Made by a program: the position numbers and the translations under genes | In this document: positions 1 through 10,176 of the stretch, piece by piece | Numbering within the stretch: position 1 is the first letter of the stretch | How the letters are laid out: each line of letters opens with the position of its first letter | DNA from: Rhyacophila brunnea | Lineage: Eukaryota; Arthropoda; Insecta; Trichoptera; Rhyacophilidae | Length of the DNA stretch: 64,000 nucleotides | Direction: 5' to 3' | NCBI GenBank assembly: GCA_022495005.1 | Contig: JAGYXB010002037.1 | Location: 310,001 to 374,000 of the forward strand | The notes under the pieces: generated by a model | The model's database searches: none | The model's input: only the letters and a program-made list of their open reading frames with translations | Told to the model about the DNA's origin: nothing

Positions 1-989
1 CTGGCTCTCCGTCCGCAGACTCTTCCCTCAGACTGCGAAACAAGAGCTCGGGCGGATCGAGACCCGCCTCCGCCGCTTCGTCCGACCCGCCGACCTGGAA
101 CTCTCCTTACACGAAACGCGACTCCGTCCGGGAGTCCGCGTCAGCCATCGGACCCTACTCCGCCGTCGGAGCTTGGATGCCGGGCGATTACCTCATCAAG
201 AGCGATCCGCCGTCTCCTTTCGAAACGACCGCTCCGAAGGAAGGATACGTCAGCGTCGGCTTTCAGATGGACGGCGAATATCCGAATATCGATCTCGCCG
301 CCCTCGGCGTGAACTCCGCTCCGGACAGGGGCGCCGGAGAATACGTCTCCATCCCGGAGATGTCGACCCTGATGAGCCCGAAGGAGACGGCGCCCCGTCG
401 ACTGGCGGGACTCGGACCCGTCGTCGACTTGCCTTCGGGATACGTGAAAACCGCCCCGGAGGTCGCGTTCAGACCGCTCCTCCGAGACACTCCCGCCGTC
501 GGCAACCCTTCGGGTTACGTCAGCATAGACGACCCCATCGTCCGACGCCAGCAGGATCCGACCCCCGTCCGCCCGGACGTCGATCCGGGATACGTCAAAT
601 GCGACGATGCCAGGTTTACTGCGGCGGTACCGCAGGCGGCCGCGAGCCCGGGCTACGTCAGGCACGCCAACGTCCCCTCCATGAGGATAAGCGCGCCGCC
701 TCTCATGACCGAGAAGATGCCGAACGACAGGAGGTCCTCGGACTATTCCAAAAGTCACAACTACATCTCGCCGAAGCTGTCCGACGCGGAATCGGGAGGT
801 CCCCGATCCGCCGAGTCGTCCCTCTCGCCCGAGTCCTACTGCCGGCTGGGACTGAACAAGTCCTCCCCGCAGCAGTTCGACTTCAGCCGGGCCGGAGACG
901 ACGTCGCCCTCGAAGACATGTCCAATGTCGACTCATATTTGCCATACAGTAGTAATAACGGTAGCAACATTCGCGCTGGCAGACGCTGA
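1..989 (+). CDS. dome: Domeless-like JAK/STAT receptor, C-terminal cytoplasmic tail (5' partial, last exon)
   Basis: The frame is open from the left edge (first full codon at 3) to TGA at 987-989, giving about 328 residues. It is rich in Ser, Pro and Tyr, has no membrane segment, and is far richer in GC than the sequence after 990. It contains a regular series of tyrosine motifs, with Tyr codons at 246 (GYVSV), 279 (EYPNI), 342 (EYVSI), 441 (GYVKT), 516 (GYVSI), 591 (GYVKC) and 654 (GYVRH), followed by DYSKSHNYISPK and SPESYCRLG. Motifs such as PYTKRDS and PYSAVG resemble insect Domeless tails, which recruit JAK (Hopscotch) and STAT after Unpaired-type cytokine binding. A Domeless-like ectodomain lies 6.2 kb downstream on the same strand, which supports the call. 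The membrane segment and ectodomain of this gene lie off the left edge. An IRS or Gab-type adaptor, which also carries repeated Tyr motifs, is the main alternative. Confidence 0.6.
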   Translation, partial: GSPSADSSLRLRNKSSGGSRPASAASSDPPTWNSPYTKRDSVRESASAIGPYSAVGAWMPGDYLIKSDPPSPFETTAPKEGYVSVGFQMDGEYPNIDLAALGVNSAPDRGAGEYVSIPEMSTLMSPKETAPRRLAGLGPVVDLPSGYVKTAPEVAFRPLLRDTPAVGNPSGYVSIDDPIVRRQQDPTPVRPDVDPGYVKCDDARFTAAVPQAAASPGYVRHANVPSMRISAPPLMTEKMPNDRRSSDYSKSHNYISPKLSDAESGGPRSAESSLSPESYCRLGLNKSSPQQFDFSRAGDDVALEDMSNVDSYLPYSSNNGSNIRAGRR

Positions 990-1700
990 ACGTGTTTGCT
1001 GAAATCGAAACTAAATCTAATAGCGTCGGATCTAATATTAATAAATTAAACAAAAGTTTCAACCGATTGACTAATCATTCATTGTTGAAACTCGCAACGA
1101 AATATAAAAGTGATAGAACTGGATTTAAATTATAATATGACTGTCGTTATTCTATTCTATATAAAAACGTTTTTTAACCTGTGACGTATTTGTTATGTTT
1201 ACATAACACAAAAGCGTTGTAAAGAATTTGTGAAAAGTTTATTAGGAGCTAAGAATATTAACGTGATTAATTAGTTTTCGTGGACATTAGACAATTATTA
1301 GACAGTGGATTTATCGTAAGACAAGACAATTCAAAAGGAGACATCACAACATGGTATCATTGGAAGGCCGCCTCTCAAAATCATATGCTTAGGTAAGAAC
1401 ATTACATTATTTTTACACTTCTTTCCTCATTATAACTTGTTTGTGATATTGATTCATTGATACGTTGCGCTTCAAAGTCAAGACACTTGACGCTTTTTGC
1501 CAGCAAAAAAAATCAACGGTGATTTTTTAAAATTCCGGTTCCGGTCGGCAGTTTTTTTTCCGTTTTCAACTTCCCGATTTGAGATTCACATTTCTTCATT
1601 ATTTCTTGAGATTCCTCGAGGCGAGATGATTGGGAGTGTATGCTGCGGCGCATTGCGTTAATTGAACGATCTCAAAAAATCGCAATACACAGTGTTTCAT
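990..1700 (+). other. Probable 3' UTR of the receptor, then AT-rich spacer
   Basis: The sequence becomes AT-rich directly after the stop at 989. An AATAAA hexamer at 1040-1045 is a candidate polyadenylation signal. No further coding signal or repeat structure was seen up to about 1700. Confidence 0.4.
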
Positions 1701-1704
1701 TTTG

Positions 1705-2924
1705 ATTCTTTTCATTGATCTACAAATTGCAAATGGTATTGGTTAGTTTTTTTAAATTCAATTAAACCTTGCCTCTAGACCATGGGTGGCCAACCTTTTC
1801 AGCAGCCGGGCCGGATTCTAAAAAAGAGATTTCCCACCGGGCCGCGCAACCGATTTTTTTTATTATACAAAACAAAAAAGAAATATATATTAATAAAATA
1901 AAACAAAAATGAGAATCTAATATAAAAATAATAAATTTTAGTGAGAATTTTGATTTTGTGTGGCAGAACTAAGTGCATCAATATCGATATCGAGTGAGGT
2001 TATTCCTACACGCAAACAGTTTTGCAAATGCACATCAGTAATTATTCGTATTCTCACTCGGGATTTAATATGCTTCATCCGACTAAAAAGCTGTTCACAC
2101 ATGTAAATGATTCTAAAATAGCGAAGTCATATTTAGAGCATGTTTGTAAAATGCAGGATATTTCTCCTTGTCCAAATGAGTTTTGTAAAACTCTTCCTAA
2201 CCAACCTTATGAAATTTCTCCTTTAACTGTTCATCGCAACATATTAATTAATTCACAATGTTCCATTTGTAAATTTCCCAGTAATAAATTCTCGTCTACG
2301 GAGAATGGCGTAGAAATGCAGCAAAAAGCAAACGGTGCTTTTTAAAATCTTGAGCCAATATCGAATCTCAATTTGTAATTAAATTAGTATATCTAGCGGC
2401 AGCATTTGATATTATTTTTATTTTCTCACTGCTCCACGGGCCACAAGTTGACATCCAGCGGGCCTCAGGTTGGCCACCCATGCTCTAGACCAAACCATAA
2501 TAGGTTATGTATGCTATGGGCGATTCAAGAAAATAGTGCACACTTTTTCATTCATACTTATTTGTTTTCAATGAATAATTAAGAATACATATTACGCATG
2601 TTGTTGGTTAGTTTTTTTTTAAATTCATTAAGCCCTGCCTAAACCAAACCATAGTAGATAGAATTATTATTATATCTATAAAATATCCAACATTATGTAT
2701 AGTTTAATCTTAATGGCATCATTTTTGATAGATAAACGTTTGTTTTTTTAATATTAACCATTATGGCTTGGTTTTGCAGTTTTTAATTGAATTTTACAAT
2801 ACTTACCAACACCATCTGTAAATTGTAGACTTAGTTCAATGAAAACAAATACTTACTACTGGCAAAGTTTATTGTAGATTATTTATGTCGGACCTTAACA
2901 GCCTACCTCCACCCTTCGCCACTG
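1705..2924. repeat. Fold-back repeat family A, copy 1 (interrupted by a hAT element)
   Basis: Family A has long inverted arms. One arm contains 'ggtattggttagttttt' and ends near 'gccctgcctaaacc'. The other contains 'cagcctacctccaccc' and ends in 'ttcgccactg' at 2924. Here the reverse arm lies at about 1705-1780 and 2491-2650, and the forward arm at 2765-2924. A hAT element (1781-2482) sits inside the reverse arm. Removing it joins 'gcctctagac' to 'caaaccataa', close to the uninterrupted arm at 2640. Other copies lie at 3955-4019, 4653-5487, 28539-29444, 44275-44400 and 48540-48900. The ends resemble hAT termini (CAGTGGCG), but no convincing target duplication was found. Confidence 0.6.
1781..2482. 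mobile_element. Non-autonomous hAT element with perfect 8-bp TSD
   Basis: A perfect 16-bp terminal inverted repeat, catgggtggccaacct, opens at 1781 and closes at 2482. It is flanked by an exact 8-bp duplication CTCTAGAC at 1773-1780 and 2483-2490. Eight-base duplications are diagnostic of hAT transposition, and this one fits the nTCTAGAn preference reported for Ac-type hATs. The element is 702 bp. Its longest frame (2022-2345, 107 codons) has no recognised transposase motif, so it cannot be autonomous. It is nested in repeat family A, so it inserted later than that repeat. Confidence 0.88.
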
Positions 2925-4652
2925 ACTGAGATATGTAGATATCTTTTCAAATAAGTACCAACAGCCTAGCAAGAGGTTTATTTGATAGAGTCAAAATTTA
3001 TTGCAATACAAATTGACGAATTGAGTGGTTGGTAATGCACGTAGCTATTATACATAACTAACTATTCACTGTATGTTTAGTTTCTCTGTAAAATCGGTTC
3101 AAATATTGTGTACGCTAGCTTTACAGTGATGTACAAAAAAGTATTGATTTATATTATTGCAAATACTTTAAAATCCGAGAAAAAATCAAATTATTAGTTA
3201 TTAGATTATCATTTACTCTTACTGAATACCGACAGTGATGTCCAGTGCAGGGTCGATAAATCATGCTTTATTTATTTATTTAGGGGCATCATATCGACCT
3301 TAGAAAGGAAAAAGGCCGTAACCCCCAGTTTTTTCAAAATATCTTCTATTGCATAATAACGTTGTACACGACTAAAAATGCCCTTTGTGTCTAAAGGATG
3401 AAAGCTGCAAATGCCGATTTATTATCTAAATTTAGCTGGCAACTAAAAAAAAGGGTACTGTTCGGTTATACGGAATACAGCGGAAAACGCATTTTGAAAA
3501 TAGCCGATAAACTGGATTATTTGTTAGTTTGGGTTAGTTTAGGTTAGGTTTGGTTAGGTTAACCTAACAAATAATCCAGTTTATCGGCTGTTTTCAAAAT
3601 GCGTTTTCCGCTGTATTCCGTTGCGACAAATTTTAACTATTGGCCTTTTTAATACCTGCTCACCAGCGCTCTTCGAAATCAAGCTACTTTGGCAATCGGT
3701 TTTTGTTTATTAAATCAAAGTAGGTACCTACTACTTTAATTACTAACCGACGCCACGGATTTCTCCAAGATTTTTTGTCGTAACTTACTTGAACTTGCTA
3801 ATAATTTTAATTAACTATTTATTTTATTCAACGAATAATTCACAAGATTTAAGAATGTACCACTCTAATTATTGAACATACATAATTTTGAAAAACACTT
3901 CTGAGAAATATTATAACCAATAGAAAAAACCCCAAGAGATGGTGGTTCGATTCCAGCAAAGTTTAGTGTACACTATTTATGGCGAATCTTAACAGCCTAC
4001 CTCCACCCTTCGTCACTGGTAGGTAATATGCATGAATGACCGCCTCTAGAAAGTTTTCGCCTATCTAGAAACCCTACGTGTATCGTAATTTATTATTTAA
4101 TGATGTTGGGAGAGATAAAAAGAATATTTTTGTTAAAAATAGATTGATTTCTTCGAACTGTGGAAAATAAAAAAAAACAGTTCGATTCCTCGATCGCTCG
4201 CAAAACAAATTCTGCGGAACTCAGTTTACTCGGGTCACGTGCTGGGTGATTATAATATTTTTTTTTATGCCAATATTCGATTTAATTTTTCTCTGTCTCC
4301 TATAGTATCCTCCACGTAAATTTGCAATTGTACACAGTGACAAGCAGGGAACTCAGAAATAATTATTATCTGTTCTTTGGTGACAAGATTTGTGTGTAAT
4401 ACGCACTGCGTATTAATGTATTAGTAAATGCCAGGCGCCCGATAGGGCTGATTTCATTAGATAATTCAAAAAAATCTATTCCAAATTGCAAGGTTACGTG
4501 GAGGGTGGTCTATCTTCCTAAGGCAAACTGATACATATAGGTCACTTTATTTTTACAGACATTTAAAATGTCATTATTTTATGCTCATGTTTACCATTTA
4601 AAATTCACACTTCTACCGAAGGTTGGCGACCAAATTGCACTAGGTAGGTAGT
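2925..4652. other. AT-rich spacer with repeat fragments
   Basis: No gene is visible. The region holds a family A arm fragment (about 3955-4019, ending 'ttcgtcactg') and the palindrome at 3471-3620, which is listed separately. The rest is AT-rich unique-looking sequence. Confidence 0.5.
3471..3620. repeat. 150-bp palindrome with TTAGG-like centre
   Basis: The left arm begins 'cggaatacagcggaaaacgc' at 3471 and the right arm ends with its reverse complement at 3620. The arms are about 57 bp with only one or two mismatches. The centre is a run of TTAGG/TTAGGTT-like units (about 3530-3566). The arm segment 'gaaaatagccgata' and 'actggattat' recurs near 11680-11700 and 60710-60720, so this belongs to family C. 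Confidence 0.75.
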
Positions 4653-5487
4653 CAGTGGCGAAGGGTGGAGGTAGACTGTTAAGATCAGACATACATAGTG
4701 CACACTAAACTTTGTCAGTCATACGTATTTGTGTTTATTGAATTAAGATTACAATTTACAGACGGTATTGGTTAGTTTTTATCAATTTTTATGGAAAATA
4801 AAATAAAAACGAAAATATAACAGAAAAAATACTTTTAATAACAAATATAAGTACATTAGAAATAAACTGAGTTTGAATGAACTTTGATTTATACCCATGT
4901 GTAAGTTGCCGATTCATTTTATTTTTTCACATAAATTAATAAAAATGAGAAAGATTGGAAAAAAACAATACTTAGCACTATTAACAAAGTACCTAATTCC
5001 ACCATGATCTCATACGTTTTACGGCAGTTTCATATTTGACTGACTAATTAGATTTATGAAGTGGAAAGGCCATAAGTACACCATGATTTTCTTTACTATT
5101 TCAGAAACAGCAATCATATTAAATTCTATTATTATTTATATTACAATATTATTTACTCCATTAAACTTATGTATTTCCAAGATTGAACGTATACAATATT
5201 AACAATAAATGTCTTAAATATTATAAATTATACTAGATTTATTTTTGACCAATCTTATAAATGTTATTTGTAAATATAAAATTTTTATATTAACAATGGA
5301 AAAAAATGTCAATCCCGGGACCAGTCCCGGGATTGTCAAATTGTAATCCCGAAATCCCGGGATCAGAATTTTGGCTCGGGATTGGATTCCCTAGTCTTAG
5401 TTCAATAAAAACAAATACGTATGACTGACAAAGTCTAAAGTGCAATATTTATGTCGCAACTTAACACCACCACCCTACGCCGCTCGT
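4653..5487. repeat. Fold-back repeat family A, copy 2
   Basis: The reverse arm starts with cagtggcgaagggtggagg at 4653 and runs to about 4790. A diverged forward arm lies at about 5395-5487. The internal sequence is AT-rich without coding potential. Near the right arm, 5310-5395 holds several 'cccgggatt' units in both orientations, including the short palindrome 'caatcccggga...' at about 5310-5336. Confidence 0.5.
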
Positions 5488-5759
5488 CACGCGAGTCACA
5501 TCTCGAAGGTCTCCAGTCTTCTGATGGATGATCCGTGTCTTTAACGCCCAGGCTTCCACTTCGTAGTACGCCAGTACACATACCTAAATACATGACAAAT
5601 ACTTATTGCGAAATTCTTTCAACGTGCAATATATATTATGTATTGGTCTCCGTGCCGACAATGAAGTTAAAAGCCCTCCACCAAACCCGCCCCGCACCAC
5701 CTTCGGTCTTAATCAAGAGTATAACGGGACCCTTCAATTGGTGATGTGAAGTGCCGACA
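5488..5759. other. Spacer with no recognised feature
   Basis: Short open frames are present (one at 5535-5744), but none has codon structure or motifs that I recognise. This may be the degraded upstream part of the LINE fragment that follows. Confidence 0.3.
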
Positions 5760-6080
5760 GTAGTTTAGTATGAATGAGTGGATAAGGAAGCAGACAAGGG
5801 TTTGCGATGTGATAGAGTTCATCAAAAGCCTCAAATGAAGATGGGCTCGAAGAAGAGACAATCGTTGGACAATCCAGTCATCCAGTGGTATCCAAGAGGT
5901 ACAAAACGTCCGCGCAAGGTAGACCTAGAGGCCGCTGGATCGATGGAACGATAAAGTTCTGCGGAAGTAAGTACGTGGCAACGCAACACACAGGACCGAG
6001 AAAAGTGGAATCAACTTGGAGAGACCTTCATCAAGCAGTGGATAGATTCAGTCAGATGATGATGATGATGATGATAATTA
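5760..6080 (+). mobile_element. Non-LTR retrotransposon (RTE-like) 3' end with (GAT)n tail
   Basis: Broken frames on the + strand encode a typical LINE C-terminus: ARGRPRGRWIDGT, then KYVATQHTGP and WRDLHQAVDRF. This corresponds to the RPxxRWxDD...W...A...R..W...EAF pattern after reverse transcriptase in RTE/Jockey-like elements. The fragment ends in a (GAT)n microsatellite at about 6056-6077, a common 3' tail of these elements. It is 5'-truncated and frameshifted. Confidence 0.6.
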
Positions 6081-6140
6081 ATTTATAATTAATTGGGGGA
6101 AATACCCTTTATGGTTCGTTACGGTCTTCACTGGCAATGC

Positions 6141-6915
6141 ATATGTTACGCCGAATGTGCGAAATTGACTATTACATGAAATGGGAAAAATTTTGCCTAA
6201 ATCATGAAAAATGCAAGCCCATTGCCTTATTCATGAATTAGACAAAATATCTGGCGATTGCGTGAATTCGGCAGTAATTTTTCTGCCTAGTTCATGCATT
6301 GGATAAATTAGATAGCGCTACGGTGGTATTTTTTGCAACTAAACTAAATGTGTCAAATGCTCATGCATTGGTCAAAATGTACGTATATTATCTATGGTCA
6401 AAATAGATGATCGCGCTCCGGTGGTGTTTTTTGCAACTAATCAAACTAACCAAATGTGTCAAATGTCATTGATTATAATATAAAAATATACCAATCAATA
6501 ACTACAATGACGTCATATCCATTTACTATGCGCAAAAAAAAACTAGAACTATTTTTCGCGATTTCGGTCGATGGTCGATTGTATGTTTGTGATAGTTTGT
6601 TGACACTTGTTAGCTAACCTCAAAATGGACATTCAGTTGAATAATTTAATTCAGAATTACAAAACCTAACCTAACCTAATAATAATAATAATATATTATG
6701 TCCAATTATAACTAATAAAACCATCCGTATTAAATTTACTTTTTCTTCTGTCATGTTGACGGTTTAAGAATTCCATACCCTGGCGAATTCATGTACTCAT
6801 CAGAAAATTTACCTAATTCATGAATAAGGCAACAGGCTTGACTATTACATGAATTAGCCAAAATTTTGCCTGTTTCATGTAATAGTCAATTTCGCACATT
6901 TGGTGTAACACATAT
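6141..6915. mobile_element. Non-autonomous TIR element, about 775 bp
   Basis: The left end (atatgttacgccgaatgtgc at 6141) and the reverse complement of the right end (atatgtgttacaccaaatgt, ending about 6912) match over about 50 bp, including 'gcgaaattgactattacatg'. The motif 'attcatgaat' recurs several times near both ends. Internally, a direct repeat built around 'ggtggt(a/g)ttttttgcaacta' occurs at about 6325 and 6420. The element also holds an 'acctaacctaacctaa' run at about 6664. No coding frame was found. Confidence 0.65.
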
Positions 6916-7144
6916 ATGTGTTATAATTTATAATAAATATCACCAGCCAATGATTTGTCTCGTTAGTCGTACTGGATACTTTGCGCCGTAATGAGCAATA
7001 TATTATTATTATCTTATATTCTGTAGTATATTCTGTCGGTCACTTAAGTTAATTTCGTATTCTGTCGACTAATACCGTCTCGGAGTATTAATATTTTATA
7101 GTGATTGTGAAGTCGCGTCTTCTCATCAAGACTGGAAGTAGAAG
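6916..7144 (+). promoter_or_regulatory. Upstream region of the Domeless-like gene
   Basis: This is the 229 bp between a TIR element and the ATG at 7145. No clear TATA box or initiator can be asserted. A 5' UTR is expected here because the ATG is the first in a frame that opens with a signal peptide. Confidence 0.3.
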
Positions 7145-9384
7145 ATGGTCGATCTGACGTTGTTGTTGATGTTTGCGGTGTGGACCGTCGCCGCCGAAGA
7201 CCATCCGCAGTGCATGGCGGGAATGTCATCGCCCGGGGCCACTTTCCCCCGCGGCGACATCACCCTGCTAGCGGGAACCCCTCTAAACATCGTATGCGTC
7301 CTGGATCCCTCTCATCACATGGCCTCCGGATACAATTCCACGAATTTGCAATTCTACAATGAACCCAGCCAGTCGATCGGAAGTACCTCACGATCGTCAA
7401 CGACACCGCGCTGCAATTGCACATTGACGAGTCGCCCGCTCATAAATCTTGGTACACCTGCAAGCTGATAAACGAAACCCGGGTCGAGGTGGTCGTCTGC
7501 ATGAACTCCGTCACCATCGGCACAGTTCCGGAGAAGGTGAACGATTTCACTTGCCTGTCTCTCAACTGGAATAACATGACTTGCACGTGGACCTCCCCTC
7601 ACAACTACGTCGCCACATCGTACACGCTGACGTATACGCTGCAAGGGCGAGCCAGTCGAAACTACCTCTTCAAATGTCCCACGATGACTTTCAAACCGCA
7701 CAACACCTACAGTTGCTTCTGGGACGAGAACACAGAACCGCACTATCGTCGAGCGCCGGCTTTCTACCAGTTTAATTTGACGTCCTCTAACGATTTCGGC
7801 AGCGAGCGGCAGACGTTCGAGTTGAACCATTTCGAACGTGTGAAGCCTTCGAGGCCGGTCGGCCTCTTGGCCACAAACAAGACGGATCGCGGCGTCATAC
7901 TCCGCTGGAGTGTCCCGGAACCTATGGAACATTTCCCCGTAGGGTTGGTGCACCGGATAAGATACCGCTGCGAAATTGATCCCAAGGACGAGTGGGAAGA
8001 GGCCGACGTGTCGTCTCTGCCCACTAGAGGCGCTCACTATGTCTATGACGTACCTCTGGCATACGCAAATATGCGGTACGATGTGCGTGTCTGTATTCGT
8101 TCAAAACTGGCCGTCGGCGAAGACGTGTGGTCCGATTTTGCCTCCACTCATTTCAGAACTCTGGGAAAGCGTCCAGACTGTCCACCCCAGACGGACAATG
8201 GCAGCTTCGAAGTGATTAACCATATCGAAAATCGAGACGTGTACGTCTATTGGAAGCAGATAAATGTTGATGAACAAAACGGTGAAAATTTCAAATACAT
8301 GGTATCGGCACACGTAGAAGGATCCTCGAAGCCCATTCAGTCAGTCAACAGCACTAAGGTTTACGCCCTTTTCGAGAAGATTCCCCACAGTAACGTGACT
8401 TTCACGATCGTCTCCGTCTCCGACCAAGGAGAGTCCGCGGAGAGCTCTCGAGTGGTCGTGCCCGAGCAGAGCAATCTGTTACCGGAGCCTTCGGCCTTCA
8501 CTAAAATAGCGTTCGAAGAAAATATCTATGAGCTATCGTGGCGCGAGTCCAAGAGTGCGAAGCATATCGAGGTGGAGAGCTTTACCATCTACTGGTGTGA
8601 CAGCTCACGAGACAGACCTTTCCAGTGCGACGGTCAAATGGAGTGGGAAAGGGTGCCGGCATCTGTCGACACTAAAAACATAACAGTGGCTGAAGACAAA
8701 ATTTACCAATTCGCGATATCCGCGAATCGCGGAAGTCTCAGTAGCGGAATGGTGTGGGCGTCGTGCACCGTCATCCCCAATAAGATAATCGGCAAAATGA
8801 GGAATGTCTGGATTAACAGAGTCGGCTCCACGTACATAGAAGTCGGATGGAAGCTGGATTTTTCTGACAGAATAGGTATCATCGAAAGTTACCGAATTTA
8901 TTATTGCCCTATCGTCGGACTGCGCAACCTTTCCTGCAAAGAGCCGGCGCAGAGACAGACTGTGGTGAGACCACCTGAAAACGTCTACAGCAATGTGACA
9001 GGCCTGAAACAATACACGACCTACGCCATTTCCATCGCCGCCATCACCAGATTCGGCGAGGAGGCTTCTAGCGACGCTCTCTACAACACGACGCTTGAGG
9101 GAGCGCCCTCGGCCCCTCGCCACGTCAGAATAACTGACATCTCCCAAACACGAATGCTCGTTACCTGGGACTCGCCCACTTTCATCAATGGAGTTCTTCG
9201 TAATTATCAGGTTAACTACTGTGACGGCATCAATGTCGGCTCTGTCAACGTAGAGAGCACTGAAAGTCTCACCGAAGCAAGGCTCATCAATCTGACAAGC
9301 CACACTAACTATACTATATCTGTTGAAGCCTGCACGGTATCTTGTTCTCCTCCTTCCGAGATGATCATGGTGAGGACACTATAG
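7145..9384 (+). CDS. Domeless-like cytokine receptor ectodomain, no membrane segment, one frameshift
   Basis: The ATG at 7145 opens a hydrophobic signal peptide (MVDLTLLLMFAVWTVAA). Coding then runs to about 7365 (..NLQFYNEPS) and continues in the next frame from about 7363 (PVDRKYLTIVND..) to TAG at 9382-9384, about 745 residues in all. The switch is a one-base shift at about 7363-7372 with no room for an intron. The product has a class I cytokine-receptor module: Cys-x9-Cys-x-Trp (from FTC to CTW, about 7549-7590) and a degenerate WSXWS box (VWSDFAS, about 8128). Several fibronectin-III domains follow, the last ending at VRTL. No transmembrane helix or tail follows, so as written it would be secreted. 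Single-exon structure contrasts with the spliced neighbours. A possible donor (ATG|GTGAGG, about 9370) could join a downstream exon that I could not find. It could be a decoy receptor, a decayed paralogue or an incomplete gene model. Confidence 0.75.
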
Positions 9385-10100
9385 GAAAAATGGACCTGAT
9401 GCTCATATCCTCGTAGCGGGATGTAAAGTGCAAGACCATATTATTAAACCTCGCTGTTTACATGCGTTATAATTATTAGCGATTTATCGACTTCTGACAT
9501 TTTGAGAGTTCTCGAATTCATTTTTTTTGCCTCTAGAATTCGAGATTGGTTTATTAATTTCTCGAGAATCTTGAGAAATATCATTATTTCATCCGGTCCA
9601 ATTTTTTTGTCAGCCGCGAATCCGTTTGAGATAAAATTCGAGACTTTTTAAAAGCTTTTCTTGCCAAAATATTCTTTCATCGGCGAATTTAGAAAATTCC
9701 GTTTGGTTCATAACTATTTTAACTTTTTAAGTGCCGAATTTGCCATTCTTGCCAGTATATTGTTATATCGATATACTGGCAATATATATAATATATAATA
9801 TGATATTATTATCAGTTATTTTTTTTTCTTTTTCTGTTTCGAATTCCCTTTGTTAGTTTTTTTTTTACTTATTTTTTCCTAGTACCTAACAATTGTTCGA
9901 ATTTTCGAGATTATCGTTGTTGATTTCTCGAGAAATGAGAATTATTCTCAAAATTTCGTTAATTTATTTCTCTGGATTCGAGATTCGCCATTTCTGATTA
10001 TTTCTTGTTACGGGATTTCGCGATCAAATTTTCTAGTTATATCATTATGTCAATAAATGGCATTGTATAATAATAATAATAATAATAGTAGTTAATTATT
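9385..10100. other. AT-rich 3' flank of the Domeless-like gene
   Basis: No gene is visible. A short hairpin lies at about 9759-9788 (arms gccagtatat / atatactggc). Repeated 'attctcgaga'-type words occur at 9500-9990, and a (TAA)n microsatellite at about 10067-10086. Confidence 0.4.
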
Positions 10101-10102
10101 TA

Positions 10103-10174
10103 GTGCAGTAGAACCTCGATTATTCGGACTGGTTAGGGATGAAGAGAGTCCGGATAATCGAGGTTCTACTGTGG
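10103..10174. mobile_element. 72-bp pogo/Tigger-like miniature element
   Basis: The ends are gtgcagtagaacctcgatta and its near-complement ggataatcgaggttctactg. The motif CAGTAGAACCTCGATTATCCGGA closely resembles termini of pogo/Tigger elements. TA dinucleotides flank it at 10101-10102 and 10175-10176. It is little more than two TIRs joined by about 20 bp. Confidence 0.7.
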
Positions 10175-10176
10175 TA

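Noticed and set aside
141..758. 205-codon open frame on the - strand and a 259-codon alternative + frame (173-952)
   Set aside because: Both are shadows of the GC-rich receptor tail; only the 177-989 frame shows motif conservation and natural composition.
2022..2345. 107-codon frame as a host gene
   Set aside because: It lies entirely inside the 1781-2482 hAT element and has no domain that I recognise.
3530..3566. Interstitial telomere or chromosome end suggested by TTAGG-like units
   Set aside because: The run is short, imperfect and embedded in a palindromic repeat between genes.
7354..9303. Long - strand frames (7354-8037, 8605-9303) opposite the receptor
   Set aside because: They are antisense shadows of the ectodomain without recognisable domains.
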